From Marvinbryantia sp964455335 (GTDB taxonomy: Bacteria > Bacillota > Clostridia > Lachnospirales > Lachnospiraceae), in NCBI GenBank assembly GCA_964455335.1, contig CAYVVW010000014.1, positions 1 to 24,494 of the forward strand: a stretch of DNA of 24,494 nt, written 5' to 3'. A model generated the notes under the pieces. It was not told the DNA's origin, did not search any database, and worked only from the letters and a program-made list of their open reading frames with translations. Positions 8,747 through 16,678 of this stretch are shown here, one piece after another (position 1 is the stretch's first letter; the number at the start of each line of letters is the position of its first letter). A program made the position numbers and the translations under genes.

Positions 8747-10255
8747 TTAATCCCCTCTGCCTGCCTTTTTCCGCGCCTGCAGCAAAATTCCTTTTTCCCC
8801 GTGGCGCGCGACTTTTCTGTCCGTCCACACCGATGGCACGAATAAAAGCAGCATGGGCATCAGCTCCAGGCGCCCCGCCAGCATGTTCAGGCAGAATACC
8901 AGCTTGGAAAAATACGAAAACGAGGAAAAATTGCCCGTCGGCCCGACCACCTCAAGCCCGGGGCCGATGTTGTTTAGGGTGACGGCAACGGCCGTAAAGT
9001 TCGTCACCAGATCCTTTTCGTCGAGCGTGACCAGCAACAGGGACGCAATAAAAATCAAGATATAGATGGCGATGTAGACGTTCACAGAACGCACCACCTC
9101 GTGCTCGATCGGGTGCGCGTCCATGCGCACCTTGTAGACGCTGCGCGGGTGGAGCATGGTCTTGATCTCCTTGCGGATGCCCTTAAACATGATGATGAAG
9201 CGGGATACCTTGATGCCCCCGCCCGTGCTGCCCGCGCACGCGCCGATAAAGACGAGGATCATCAAAATCGTCTTGGCGAGCGGCGGCCAGAGGTTGAAAT
9301 CCTGCGTAGCATACCCCGTCGTCGTGATGATGGACCCCACCTGGAAAAACGCATGGCGAAACGCCTGCCACGCATTCGGGAACAGCGGGGCAATGTTGAC
9401 CGTGATGAGCAGCGTGGACACCGCCACAATCGACAGGTATGTGATCACTTCCTCCGACTGGATGGCCTGTTTTGGTTTTTTGCGCACCAGCAGGAAATAG
9501 GAGTTGAAGTTGACGCCAAAGAGCACCATAAATATGGCGATCACCATCTGCTGGTAGGACGAATAGTCGGCAAGCCCGCTGTTTTTGATCGCAAACCCGC
9601 CCGTGCCCGCCGTGCCCAAGGTCAGTGTCACCGCGTCAAAGAGCGGCATGCGGCCGAGCAGCAAAAAGACAAGCTCCAGCACCGTCATGCCAAAGTAGAT
9701 GGCATAGAGCAAAATGGCCGTGTCGCGCAGCCGCGGCACCAGCTTGCTGACGGATGGCCCGGGGCTTTCCGCCTTCATCAGGTTCATAAACGTGCCGCCT
9801 TGCGCGGGCAAAATGGCGAGGATAAAGACCAGGATGCCCATGCCGCCCACCCAATGGGTAAAGCTGCGCCAAAAAAGCCCCGCGTGCGACATCGCCTCCA
9901 CGTCCGTCAGGATGCTCGACCCCGTGGTGGTAAATCCGGAGACCGTCTCAAACAGCGCGTCGACATAGTGGGGAATCTCCCCGGAGAGGACAAAGGGGAA
10001 CGCGCCCAGGATACTGAGCAAAATCCAGCACAGGGCGACCGTCACAAAGGCCTCTTTCGTGTACATCGTCTTTCTCTCCGGCTTCTTTCGCGTGAACAAA
10101 AGGCCGAGCAGCACGCAGACGCTGGCCGTCACGAGGTAACACACGCCCGTGCGAAACTCCCGGTACAGCAGCCCGACAAAAAATGGCAACAGCAAAAAGC
10201 CCGCCTCAAAATAGCAGACATATCCCAACATATAGCGAATGACTTGTACGTTCAT
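8747..10255 (-). CDS. trkH: TrkH-type potassium uptake membrane protein
   Basis: A protein of 502 residues, the ion-conducting subunit of a Trk/Ktr potassium uptake system in the cell membrane. It has about ten hydrophobic helices and the four P-loop filter motifs, each built around a key glycine: FTTTGSSIL, TAGTGGF, ITTTGYAT and TLNNIGPGLE. The usual segment WRSFTHWVGGMGILVF follows the first loop. The length is usual for TrkH. The start MNVQVIRYML lies 6 nt after the trkA stop, so trkA-trkH form one transcription unit in which the NAD-binding regulator is made first. The protein ends with a short basic cytoplasmic tail (LLQARKKAGRGD). No convincing terminator follows; only a weak AT-rich stem is seen. 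Confidence 0.93.
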   Translation of the reverse strand: MNVQVIRYMLGYVCYFEAGFLLLPFFVGLLYREFRTGVCYLVTASVCVLLGLLFTRKKPERKTMYTKEAFVTVALCWILLSILGAFPFVLSGEIPHYVDALFETVSGFTTTGSSILTDVEAMSHAGLFWRSFTHWVGGMGILVFILAILPAQGGTFMNLMKAESPGPSVSKLVPRLRDTAILLYAIYFGMTVLELVFLLLGRMPLFDAVTLTLGTAGTGGFAIKNSGLADYSSYQQMVIAIFMVLFGVNFNSYFLLVRKKPKQAIQSEEVITYLSIVAVSTLLITVNIAPLFPNAWQAFRHAFFQVGSIITTTGYATQDFNLWPPLAKTILMILVFIGACAGSTGGGIKVSRFIIMFKGIRKEIKTMLHPRSVYKVRMDAHPIEHEVVRSVNVYIAIYILIFIASLLLVTLDEKDLVTNFTAVAVTLNNIGPGLEVVGPTGNFSSFSYFSKLVFCLNMLAGRLELMPMLLLFVPSVWTDRKVARHGEKGILLQARKKAGRGD

Positions 10256-10261
10256 CCCCGG

Positions 10262-11626
10262 TTACCTGCTCTTCCCCAAAATGTCGCGTATATCCGTCAG
10301 CCCGCTTATGGTCGTGACGACGACCACGGTATCCCCCACTTGCATGGAGTCCGCGCCCCGCGGGATGATGATGCGCCCGCCGCGCTGGATGCAGGCGATG
10401 AGGATATTTTTTTTCAGGTTGAGGTCCATCAAGGGGATGTCCACGACAGGCGCGTTCTCGCGGATGATAAACTCCAGGGCCTCCACTTTTCCCCCCGCGA
10501 TGCGGTGCATCGCCTCGACGTTGCTGCCGATGGAGTTGCGCAGCGCGCGCGCGTAGCGGATGATATATTCCGCCGTGATGTCTTTCGGGTAGACCACCGT
10601 GTCCAAGTCCAGGCTCTCGATAACCTCGTCAAAGGAGATGCGGTTGATCTTGGTGATCGTCTTGATGTCGGACTGCGTCTTGGCATAGAGCGACAAAAAG
10701 ATATTTTCCTCGTCCATGCCCGTCAGTGCCGCGAACGAGTCCATGCGCTCCAGTCCCTCCTCGAGCAGCAAGTCCTTGTCCGTGCCGTCGCCGTGGATGA
10801 TGGTGGCGTCGGGGAGCTTTTGGCACAGCACGTCACAGACCGCGGCGTCGCGCTCGATGATCTTGACATCGATGCCCGTCGCCAGCAAAAGCCGGGTCAG
10901 GTAATAGCTGATCTTCCCCCCGCCGATGATCATCGTGTTGCGCACGGGATTGGCATCCACGCCGATCCGCTTAAAGAAGTCGGCCGTGCTCCGAGATGAC
11001 CCCGCGATGTAGATCTTGTCCTTTTCCTGCAAGACGAACATGCCATTTGGGATGATGATTTCCTCGCCGCGCTCCACGACGCACACCAGGATGTCCTGCC
11101 CGATGTCGGACGCCATCTCCTGCAGGGAAATGCCGCACAGGGGATTTCCCTCCCGGATGCGCAGTTTTAGGACTTCCGCCCTGCCTTTTGCAAAGACCTC
11201 CACGTCAATGGCGGACGGCAGGCGCAGGATGCGGGAAATCTCGGACGCGGCGGCAAGCTCCGGGTTGATCACCAAAGCCAGGCCGATCTCCTGCTTTAGG
11301 AAACTCGTCTCCATGCTGTACTCCGGGTTTCGCACCCGCGCGATCGTGTGGCAGTCGCCCGCTTTTTTCGCGATCAGGCAGCACATGAGGTTCAATTCGT
11401 CCGAGTGCGTGACCGCAATCAAAAGGTCGGCTTTCTTCACGCCGGCCTCGATGAGCGTGTCCAGGCTGACGCCGCTGCCCACGTACCCCATGATGTCAAA
11501 CTCGTTTACCAAATGTTCCACGCTTGCGCTTTTCGTGTCCAGGACCGTCACGTCGTTCCCTTCCTTGCACAGCTGCTCCGCAAGTGCAGAACCCACCTTG
11601 CCGCAGCCCACGATGATGATTTGCAT
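10262..11626 (-). CDS. trkA: Trk potassium system NAD-binding regulator TrkA
   Basis: A protein of 454 residues with a duplicated RCK architecture. The first Rossmann domain has GCGKVG at residues 7-12 followed by a TrkA-C domain; the second starts near residue 226 (MIIGGGKISYYL) and has its own TrkA-C domain ending around VGDTVVVVTTI. It is a cytoplasmic ring protein that gates TrkH in response to nucleotides such as NAD(H) or ATP; which ligand applies here cannot be read from the sequence. AAGGAG lies 5 nt before the ATG. A near-consensus promoter sits just upstream, and trkH follows 6 nt downstream. Both domains look intact. Confidence 0.94.
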   Translation of the reverse strand: MQIIIVGCGKVGSALAEQLCKEGNDVTVLDTKSASVEHLVNEFDIMGYVGSGVSLDTLIEAGVKKADLLIAVTHSDELNLMCCLIAKKAGDCHTIARVRNPEYSMETSFLKQEIGLALVINPELAAASEISRILRLPSAIDVEVFAKGRAEVLKLRIREGNPLCGISLQEMASDIGQDILVCVVERGEEIIIPNGMFVLQEKDKIYIAGSSRSTADFFKRIGVDANPVRNTMIIGGGKISYYLTRLLLATGIDVKIIERDAAVCDVLCQKLPDATIIHGDGTDKDLLLEEGLERMDSFAALTGMDEENIFLSLYAKTQSDIKTITKINRISFDEVIESLDLDTVVYPKDITAEYIIRYARALRNSIGSNVEAMHRIAGGKVEALEFIIRENAPVVDIPLMDLNLKKNILIACIQRGGRIIIPRGADSMQVGDTVVVVTTISGLTDIRDILGKSR

Positions 11627-11676
11627 ATGCTCTCCTTTGCCCTGCGTCTTTCCTAAGGCGCTGTGTGATGTGTTTC

Positions 11677-11705
11677 ATTCTACGATGTTTCCGCACGCTT
11701 GTCAA
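11677..11705 (-). promoter_or_regulatory. Sigma-A-type promoter of trkA-trkH
   Basis: A -35 TTGACA (11700-11705) and a -10 TAGAAT (11677-11682) are separated by exactly 17 nt. Transcription should start near 11670, about 44 nt before the trkA ATG. This is a near-perfect consensus and separates trkAH from the lipoprotein gene upstream. Confidence 0.85.
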
Positions 11706-11720
11706 CAGCCCAAACACGCG

Positions 11721-13037
11721 TCACTCAAATGCGTAGCGCCGATCGTCCAAGATCCCCCGCGCGTCAAAGAAATCCGCCATGCTGTCCGCGTAGAGGTAGA
11801 GGTCATACCCGTCGATCGTCCTGCGGCTCTGGCGCACGAACGTGCTTTTCACCTCGACAAAGTCGACCGTCGACCAAATGCTAAAGTAATACCGGTAGCC
11901 CAGTCTCATCAGGAGGTCATGCTTTTGCGTGCCCTGCGCCACCTCCTCGCCAAACGGGTAAAACATCAAATCGCTCTCTCCCACCAGAGAACCCACTTTT
12001 TCCTCCCACAGGCGCATGTCCTCCGCAAGCTCGTCATACGTCATGCCCGTATCGAAGGCAAGATCCGCATAACTGTGGCAGGCGATCTGCCATCCCGACG
12101 CTTCCAGTCTGGCGGCGATTTTGCGGATCTCGGACGCGCCCGTCTCCACGCCATAGCCAAACACGCCCTCGTAGCCCGTTAGGGAGATGATGCCCTTTGC
12201 CCCTTCCAGGGAAAAATCGGGGTGCGCTTCCACAAACGCGTCAACGATCGGCACAATGTCATACGCGCCGACCAATTTGTTTCCTTCTGCGTCGATGTAT
12301 TCGTTTTGCACGTTGCCGTTTTCGTCCAGCACCATGCGCGAGGAAAATCCATTTTCCGCCTGATGGTCATAATAGTTGGCCTCCGCGAACGAGAGAATCA
12401 TCGGCTTTTTGTCCTTTGGGATGAGCGGCATGTTCAGGGCGTAGTAACTTTCGTTGGTGTCCGGATTTTCCACCGTCGTCACAAGCTCGTGTATGTCCAT
12501 CATCATGTAGCCGCGGTCATATAGGGATTGCAAAATCTGCTCAAATTCCTCCACGGTCAAGGCCCAGTTGTTGTAATAATAAGACATGTCGTCGCCGTCC
12601 AAGGCCCTGTCCACGTCCACGATCAGAGACTTAAACGAAAAGTGCGGGACATCCCCCTTAAATTGCACCAATGCGCTGTTCAGGCGCTGGTATTCGATGC
12701 GGGCGTTGATCACGCGGTCGTCGTCCTGGTAATCCACGGCGATTTTGTCGAGTTCCTTTAACGCTTCTTCGTAATCAAAAGACGCGGCCAGGCGGTCCGC
12801 CGTTTTCAGGTGCTCGTCCACTTCCTCCTCCCGCGCCTGGCGGTTGGACTCCATCTCGCGCTGCGCGCGCATCTTTGGCGTCTCCACCGGCTCATTGTTT
12901 TCGTATAAGCCCAGCGTGCCGATGCTCTCGGCGATCTGGGCATTCATCTTTTCGCGGCTGCACCCCGCCAAAAAAAAGAGCGCGGCGCAAACGGCCAGAG
13001 AAAGCAGAGTTTTTTTCAAAACAGTGTGGCAACGCAT
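11721..13037 (-). CDS. Lipoprotein with polysaccharide-deacetylase-like domain, probably lacking the metal site
   Basis: A protein of 438 residues. The N-terminus is a lipoprotein signal: basic start, hydrophobic stretch, and lipobox LAGC with Cys26, so the mature protein should be anchored on the outside of the membrane. Residues about 60-125 are helical and charged, possibly TPR-like. From about residue 130 it resembles clostridial NodB-type deacetylases (PHFSFKSLIVD, then KPMILSF). The places where the family carries the metal-binding Asp-Asp and His-x3-His instead read Ala218-Glu219 (ILSFAEANYYDH) and His321-SYA-Asp325. I infer loss or change of catalysis. The start at 13037 has GGAGG 7 nt upstream; the frame extends further upstream but runs into gatB and lacks a signal peptide. 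Its own promoter lies at 13105-13133. Its partner and target are unknown. Confidence 0.78.
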   Translation of the reverse strand: MRCHTVLKKTLLSLAVCAALFFLAGCSREKMNAQIAESIGTLGLYENNEPVETPKMRAQREMESNRQAREEEVDEHLKTADRLAASFDYEEALKELDKIAVDYQDDDRVINARIEYQRLNSALVQFKGDVPHFSFKSLIVDVDRALDGDDMSYYYNNWALTVEEFEQILQSLYDRGYMMMDIHELVTTVENPDTNESYYALNMPLIPKDKKPMILSFAEANYYDHQAENGFSSRMVLDENGNVQNEYIDAEGNKLVGAYDIVPIVDAFVEAHPDFSLEGAKGIISLTGYEGVFGYGVETGASEIRKIAARLEASGWQIACHSYADLAFDTGMTYDELAEDMRLWEEKVGSLVGESDLMFYPFGEEVAQGTQKHDLLMRLGYRYYFSIWSTVDFVEVKSTFVRQSRRTIDGYDLYLYADSMADFFDARGILDDRRYAFE

Positions 13038-13104
13038 GATTTTCCCTCCAAAAAAAACGGATGACACCAAGGCCGCCCCCTTGTGGACGCGCCGCGGTGT
13101 CACC

Positions 13105-13133
13105 AGTATATCGGTTCTTTGCAGGAATTGCAA
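13105..13133 (-). promoter_or_regulatory. Sigma-A-type promoter of the lipoprotein gene
   Basis: A -35 TTGCAA (13128-13133) and a -10 TATACT (13105-13110) are 17 nt apart. The predicted transcript starts near 13098 and has a leader of about 60 nt with a T8 tract just before the ribosome binding site. The -35 box directly abuts the tandem 26-bp repeats. Confidence 0.75.
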
Positions 13134-13210
13134 GAGGAAGCTGCGCGATCGTTCTGTCAGAGGATGCTGCGCGATCGTTCTGCCAGAGGAAGCCGCGCGA
13201 TCGTTCTGTC
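13133..13210. repeat. Three tandem 26-bp repeats abutting a -35 box
   Basis: Three head-to-tail 26-bp units lie at 13133-13158, 13159-13184 and 13185-13210, differing at only a few positions. Each carries the core GCGCGATCGTTCTG, which includes the palindrome CGATCG, followed by an AGAGGA junction. They lie between gatB and the lipoprotein gene, immediately upstream of that gene's -35. The remaining 48 bp to the gatB stop are low-complexity GTY-type sequence on the minus strand without a clear terminator. A cluster of regulator binding sites or a REP-like repeat are both possible. Confidence 0.85.
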
Positions 13211-13258
13211 GCAGACGACAACGCAGACAACAACACAAACGACAAAAATATTTGCCGC

Positions 13259-14719
13259 TTACGATGGGCCAGACGAAGGATGCGCTGGCGCGCGCAGGGC
13301 ATCTTGCAGCATGCGGCGCACCACGGCCGGGTCGGCTTTTCCCTCCATGGCGCGCATGGTTTGCCCCACCAAAAATCCGAGGGTTTTTTCCTTTCCTCCC
13401 CGATAGTCCGCGACTGCCCGCGGGTTGTCCAAAAGAACCTGCGCGATGGCGGATGCAAGCGCGCCTGTGTCGCGGACGGTCTTTCTGCCTTGCGCCTCCA
13501 CATAGGCCGCGGGGTCTATGTCCCGCGCAAACATCTGGGCAAAGACTTCCTTTGCCACCGTGCCGGTGATGTCGCCCGCGTCCACAAGCGCGACAAGTCC
13601 CGCCAGGTGCTCTGGCGCGATCTGCAAGTCCTCTGCGTCTTTCCCCGCCTCTTTTAAGAGGCGCAAGGCCTCCCCCATCAGCCAATTGGAGACTTTTTTG
13701 GGCTTTTTGCAAATGGCCGACGCTTCCTCAAACAAATCCGCCATTTTTTTGGAGGACGTCAAAATCCTGGCATCGTAATCGGGAATGTCATACTCCCGCT
13801 GGTAGCGGCGCAATTTTTCCTGGCGCAGCTCCGGCTGCCGGGCGCGGATCTTGCGCATCCACGCGTCGTCAACGACGACGGGAGCCAGGTCCGGGTCTGG
13901 AAAATAGCGGTAATCGTTTGCGCTTTCCTTTGCGCGCATCGCAAACGACGTGCCTTTCGCGTCATCCCAGCGCCTAGTTTCCTGCTCCACCGGCTGGCCG
14001 GCCGCAAGCAAGCCGATCTGCCGCGCGCGCTCGTGCGCAATGGCACGCGCGATGGCGCGGAAAGAATTGAGGTTTTTCATTTCGGTCCGCGTGCCAAATG
14101 CCTCCCCCGCCGTGCGCACGGAGAGGTTGACGTCAACGCGCATGCTGCCCTCTTGCAGCTTGCAGTCCGACACGCCCAGGTAGCGGAGGATGAGGCGCAG
14201 ATTTTCCAGGTAGGCGAGGGTCTCGTCCGCGGAGCGCATGTCCGGCATGGACACGATCTCCAGAAGCGGCACGCCGCTGCGATTAAAATCCACGAGCGAG
14301 CAATCCCCCCGCGCGTCATGGATGAGCTTGCCCGCATCCTCTTCCATGTGGATTTCGCGGATGCCGATGCGCTTTGTGCCCCCATCCGTCTCGATCTCGA
14401 CATACCCGTCATGGCAGATGGGCAGGTAGCGCTGGGAGATCTGGTAATTTTGCGGGTTGTCCGGGTAGAAATAATGTTTCCTGTCAAATTCGCAAAGCCG
14501 ACGGATCGCGCAATGGGTGGCAAGCCCCACCGCCACCGCGTACTCCACCACTTTTTTGTTGAGCACGGGGAGCGCCCCCGGCAGCCCTGCGCAGACAGGG
14601 CAGACGTGCGTGTTTGGCGCATCCCCGAAAGCGGCCGCGCAGCCGCAGAAAATTTTTGATTTTGTGGCAAGCTCCACATGGACTTCCAGGCCAATGACTG
14701 TCTCATATTGTCGATCCAT
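13259..14719 (-). CDS. gatB: Asp-tRNA(Asn)/Glu-tRNA(Gln) amidotransferase subunit B
   Basis: A protein of 486 residues. The start MDRQYETVIGLEVHVEL and the Cys-rich zinc-binding segment (IFCGC at 23-27, CPVC at 40-43) are typical of GatB. So is the later kinase-like core with LVDFNRSGVPLLEIVSMPD and the GatB/YqeY helical tail. GatB phosphorylates the misacylated Glu- or Asp-tRNA and then receives ammonia from GatA to form Gln- or Asn-tRNA. The start at 14719 overlaps the gatA stop by 17 nt, with AGGTG and GAGAGG upstream. Upstream in-frame ATGs lie inside gatA and are unlikely to be used. Length and motifs are complete. Confidence 0.95.
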   Translation of the reverse strand: MDRQYETVIGLEVHVELATKSKIFCGCAAAFGDAPNTHVCPVCAGLPGALPVLNKKVVEYAVAVGLATHCAIRRLCEFDRKHYFYPDNPQNYQISQRYLPICHDGYVEIETDGGTKRIGIREIHMEEDAGKLIHDARGDCSLVDFNRSGVPLLEIVSMPDMRSADETLAYLENLRLILRYLGVSDCKLQEGSMRVDVNLSVRTAGEAFGTRTEMKNLNSFRAIARAIAHERARQIGLLAAGQPVEQETRRWDDAKGTSFAMRAKESANDYRYFPDPDLAPVVVDDAWMRKIRARQPELRQEKLRRYQREYDIPDYDARILTSSKKMADLFEEASAICKKPKKVSNWLMGEALRLLKEAGKDAEDLQIAPEHLAGLVALVDAGDITGTVAKEVFAQMFARDIDPAAYVEAQGRKTVRDTGALASAIAQVLLDNPRAVADYRGGKEKTLGFLVGQTMRAMEGKADPAVVRRMLQDALRAPAHPSSGPS

Positions 14720-16172
14720 GTGGCACCTGCCTCTCAAACTGGCGGGCACATTCATAACTATAGGCCGCCCGCAGCATCTTTTTTTCCTGGAAACTGTCCG
14801 CGAGAAATTGCGCGCCGATTGGCAGCCCCGCGGCATCGCGCCCGCATGGGACACTCATGCCCGGGATGCCTGCCAGGTTCGCCGACAGGGTGTAGATGTC
14901 GCCCAAATACATTTTCAAGGGGTCTCCCAGGCTTTCCCCAAGTTTTGGCGCCGTGGCGGGCGCGACCGGCCGAAGCAGCACGTCAAACCGCCGAAAAGCC
15001 GCGTCAAACGCCTGCCGGATGCGCGCCCTTACGCGCAGGGCTTTCAAGTAATAATCGTCATAGTGGCCAGCGCTTAACACGAACGCCCCTGCCAGGATGC
15101 GCCGCTTCACTTCCTGGCCAAACCCCTCGGATCTGGTTTTTTTGTACATTTCGCGCAAATCCCCCTGCCCCTGCGCGCGGCAGCCATATTTCACGCCGTC
15201 AAAGCGCGAGAGGTTGGAACTCGCCTCGGCACAGGCGATGGTGTAGTAGGCGGGGATGGCATAGGAGACTAGGCCCAAGTCAAACAGTTCCACCGTGGCG
15301 CCTTTTTCCTTTAGGACGTTTGCGACCGCAAGGACGCGCGATCGCACTTGCGCGTCCAGCCCCTCGCCGAAATCATCCCGCGGGATGCCGATCCGCATCC
15401 CTTTGACGTCGTCCACAAGCGCGGCCGTAAAATCAGTATCCCTGCGCAAGACGGACGTGCTGTCTTTTTTGTCGTGCGCGGCCATCACGGAGAGAATGGC
15501 CGCACAATCGCCCACGTCCTTGGCAATCGGCCCCACCTGATCGAAAGAGGATCCATACGCAACCAGCCCATAGCGCGACACCGTGCCATACGTCGGCTTT
15601 AGCCCCACCACCCCGCAAAAGGAACTCGGCTGCCGGATGGATCCGCCCGTGTCAGATCCAAGGGCAAAAAAGCAAGTGTTTGCCGCCACTGCGGCGCAAG
15701 ACCCACCCGACGATCCCCCTGGGACATGCGTCTGGTTGTGCGGGTTTTTGGTCGGACCAAACGCGGAAGTCTCGGTGGTGCTGCCCATCGCGAACTCGTC
15801 CATGTTGGTCTTTCCAAGGACGATGGCCCCCGCGCGCGCAAGAGACGCAACCGCCTGCGCGTCATAGGGGGGAACAAAATTTGCGAGCATCTTCGACGCG
15901 CACGTGGTCGGCATCCCCTTTGTGCACAGATTGTCCTTGACGGCAAACGGGACCCCCGCCAAAGGGCCATGGAAATCTCCCGCGTCAATGGCACGCTGCA
16001 CCGCGTCCGCGCGAACCAGCGCCCCCTCCTCGTCCACAGACAGGTAGGCGTGCAGCGCGCCATCTACTTTTTGGATCTGCGAAAGGCAGTCTGCCACGGC
16101 CTCCCGCACACCGATTTTCCGCTTCTGAATCTGCCGCGCAAGCGCAAGCGCGGTCATCCCCAAACACGACAT
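14703..16172 (-). CDS. gatA: Asp-tRNA(Asn)/Glu-tRNA(Gln) amidotransferase subunit A
   Basis: A protein of 489 residues, the glutaminase subunit. The amidase-signature Lys-Ser-Ser triad is visible at Lys79 (VPFAVKDNL), Ser154 (PGGSSGGS) and Ser178 (GSDTGGSIR), the same numbers as in the well-studied staphylococcal enzyme. GatA releases ammonia from glutamine (or asparagine) and channels it to GatB. AGGAGG lies 6 nt before the ATG at 16172; a second ATG five codons in is possible. Unusually, 194 nt separate it from gatC. That gap holds a terminator-like hairpin and a short tandem repeat resembling the gatA start. It overlaps gatB by 17 nt. Confidence 0.95.
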   Translation of the reverse strand: MSCLGMTALALARQIQKRKIGVREAVADCLSQIQKVDGALHAYLSVDEEGALVRADAVQRAIDAGDFHGPLAGVPFAVKDNLCTKGMPTTCASKMLANFVPPYDAQAVASLARAGAIVLGKTNMDEFAMGSTTETSAFGPTKNPHNQTHVPGGSSGGSCAAVAANTCFFALGSDTGGSIRQPSSFCGVVGLKPTYGTVSRYGLVAYGSSFDQVGPIAKDVGDCAAILSVMAAHDKKDSTSVLRRDTDFTAALVDDVKGMRIGIPRDDFGEGLDAQVRSRVLAVANVLKEKGATVELFDLGLVSYAIPAYYTIACAEASSNLSRFDGVKYGCRAQGQGDLREMYKKTRSEGFGQEVKRRILAGAFVLSAGHYDDYYLKALRVRARIRQAFDAAFRRFDVLLRPVAPATAPKLGESLGDPLKMYLGDIYTLSANLAGIPGMSVPCGRDAAGLPIGAQFLADSFQEKKMLRAAYSYECARQFERQVPHGSTI

Positions 16173-16187
16173 CCCTGCCCTCCTTCT

Positions 16188-16259
16188 CCCGCCAAAACCA
16201 AGCGTGGCATCCCTTTTTCTCGTTCCCCCGCCAAAGCCAAGCGCGGCATCCCTTTTTCT
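16188..16259. repeat. Tandem 39-bp-period repeat ahead of gatA
   Basis: Two 33-bp near-copies (16188-16220 and 16227-16259; two differences seen) are spaced 39 bp apart. On the minus strand each carries AAAAAGGGATGCC and CGCTTGG. The true gatA start region (GGGATGTCGTGTTTGG) looks like a third, decayed copy 38 bp further on. They lie between gatC and gatA and show no coding sense. Confidence 0.8.
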
Positions 16260-16281
16260 TCTTTCTCAGAGATGCCCTCAA

Positions 16282-16364
16282 GCCGTCCGAAAAACTTCTG
16301 CCGTAAACGAAAAAAGCATTTGCCTCTTGCCAAATGCCCATGTTTTCAGGCAGTCTCCCCGCCT
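16282..16364. repeat. Repeat element A (between gatC and gatA)
   Basis: An 83-bp stretch bounded by GCCGTCCGAAAAA on the left and a 23-bp end (16342-16364) containing AGTCT and CCCGCCT on the right. The right end matches that of element B (16822-16844) at 19 of 23 positions, and the left ends share GCCGTCCGAAAA. The two element ends are loosely inverted repeats of one another. It contains the terminator-like hairpin. Confidence 0.55.
16310..16337 (-). terminator. Intrinsic-terminator-like hairpin inside the gat operon
   Basis: On the minus strand GCATTTG and CAAATGC form a perfect 7-bp stem with an 8-nt loop, followed directly by six Ts. It lies 30-57 nt after the gatC stop and about 140 nt before gatA. 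It could end part of the gatC transcripts, so gatA-gatB may depend on readthrough or on another promoter. Confidence 0.6.
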
Positions 16365-16366
16365 CG

Positions 16367-16657
16367 TCACGGCGCCACCGCACGCGGGACTGCAAACGCG
16401 CCATCGCGCGCTTCGGGCGCGTTCGCGAGCATCGCCGCCCGCATGTCTCCATTGGTCACCGCATCCTCTCGAAACACATTTTGCAAGTCGTTGACATGTG
16501 ACATCGGCGCGACGCCCGCTGTGTCCAATTCGTTTAGCTGAGAAAAAAACGCAAGCATCTGCCCCAAGTCTTTTTTTGCCTGCTGCTTTTCCGACGCGCG
16601 CAATTCCAATTCTGCCAAATTGGCCACGGATTCCAGTAATTCGTCAGAAATCTCCAT
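16367..16657 (-). CDS. gatC: Asp-tRNA(Asn)/Glu-tRNA(Gln) amidotransferase subunit C
   Basis: A protein of 96 residues, the small strap subunit that stabilises the GatA-GatB pair. The start MEISDELLESVANLAELEL and the later MSHVNDLQNVFREDAV are typical of GatC, and the length is normal. I chose 16657 as the start because the family begins at this point and GGGAGG lies 11 nt upstream. The same frame stays open a further 46 codons to an ATG at 16795, inside repeat element B and with a poor ribosome site, so that extension is probably not translated. It is first in a gatC-gatA-gatB order, but the gap to gatA is unusually long and structured. Confidence 0.92.
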   Translation of the reverse strand: MEISDELLESVANLAELELRASEKQQAKKDLGQMLAFFSQLNELDTAGVAPMSHVNDLQNVFREDAVTNGDMRAAMLANAPEARDGAFAVPRAVAP

Positions 16658-16678
16658 CTTCCGCTTTCCCTCCCCTAG

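Noticed and set aside
8735..8750. AAAAG/CTTTT stem after trkH as a terminator
   Set aside because: A 5-bp nearly all-AT stem is too weak to count as a terminator.
9101..10999. A 632-codon plus-strand open frame opposite trkH and trkA
   Set aside because: Composition is that of an antisense shadow (rich in His, Arg and Asp), it crosses two real genes, and it has no family resemblance.
13050..13102. Possible attenuator in the lipoprotein leader (TGACACC/GGTGTCA followed by T8)
   Set aside because: The predicted RNA start lies inside the first arm, so the full stem would not form in the transcript.
13038..13712. Longer start of the lipoprotein gene
   Set aside because: It would overlap gatB and bury the lipoprotein signal; the repeats and promoter lie in that stretch.
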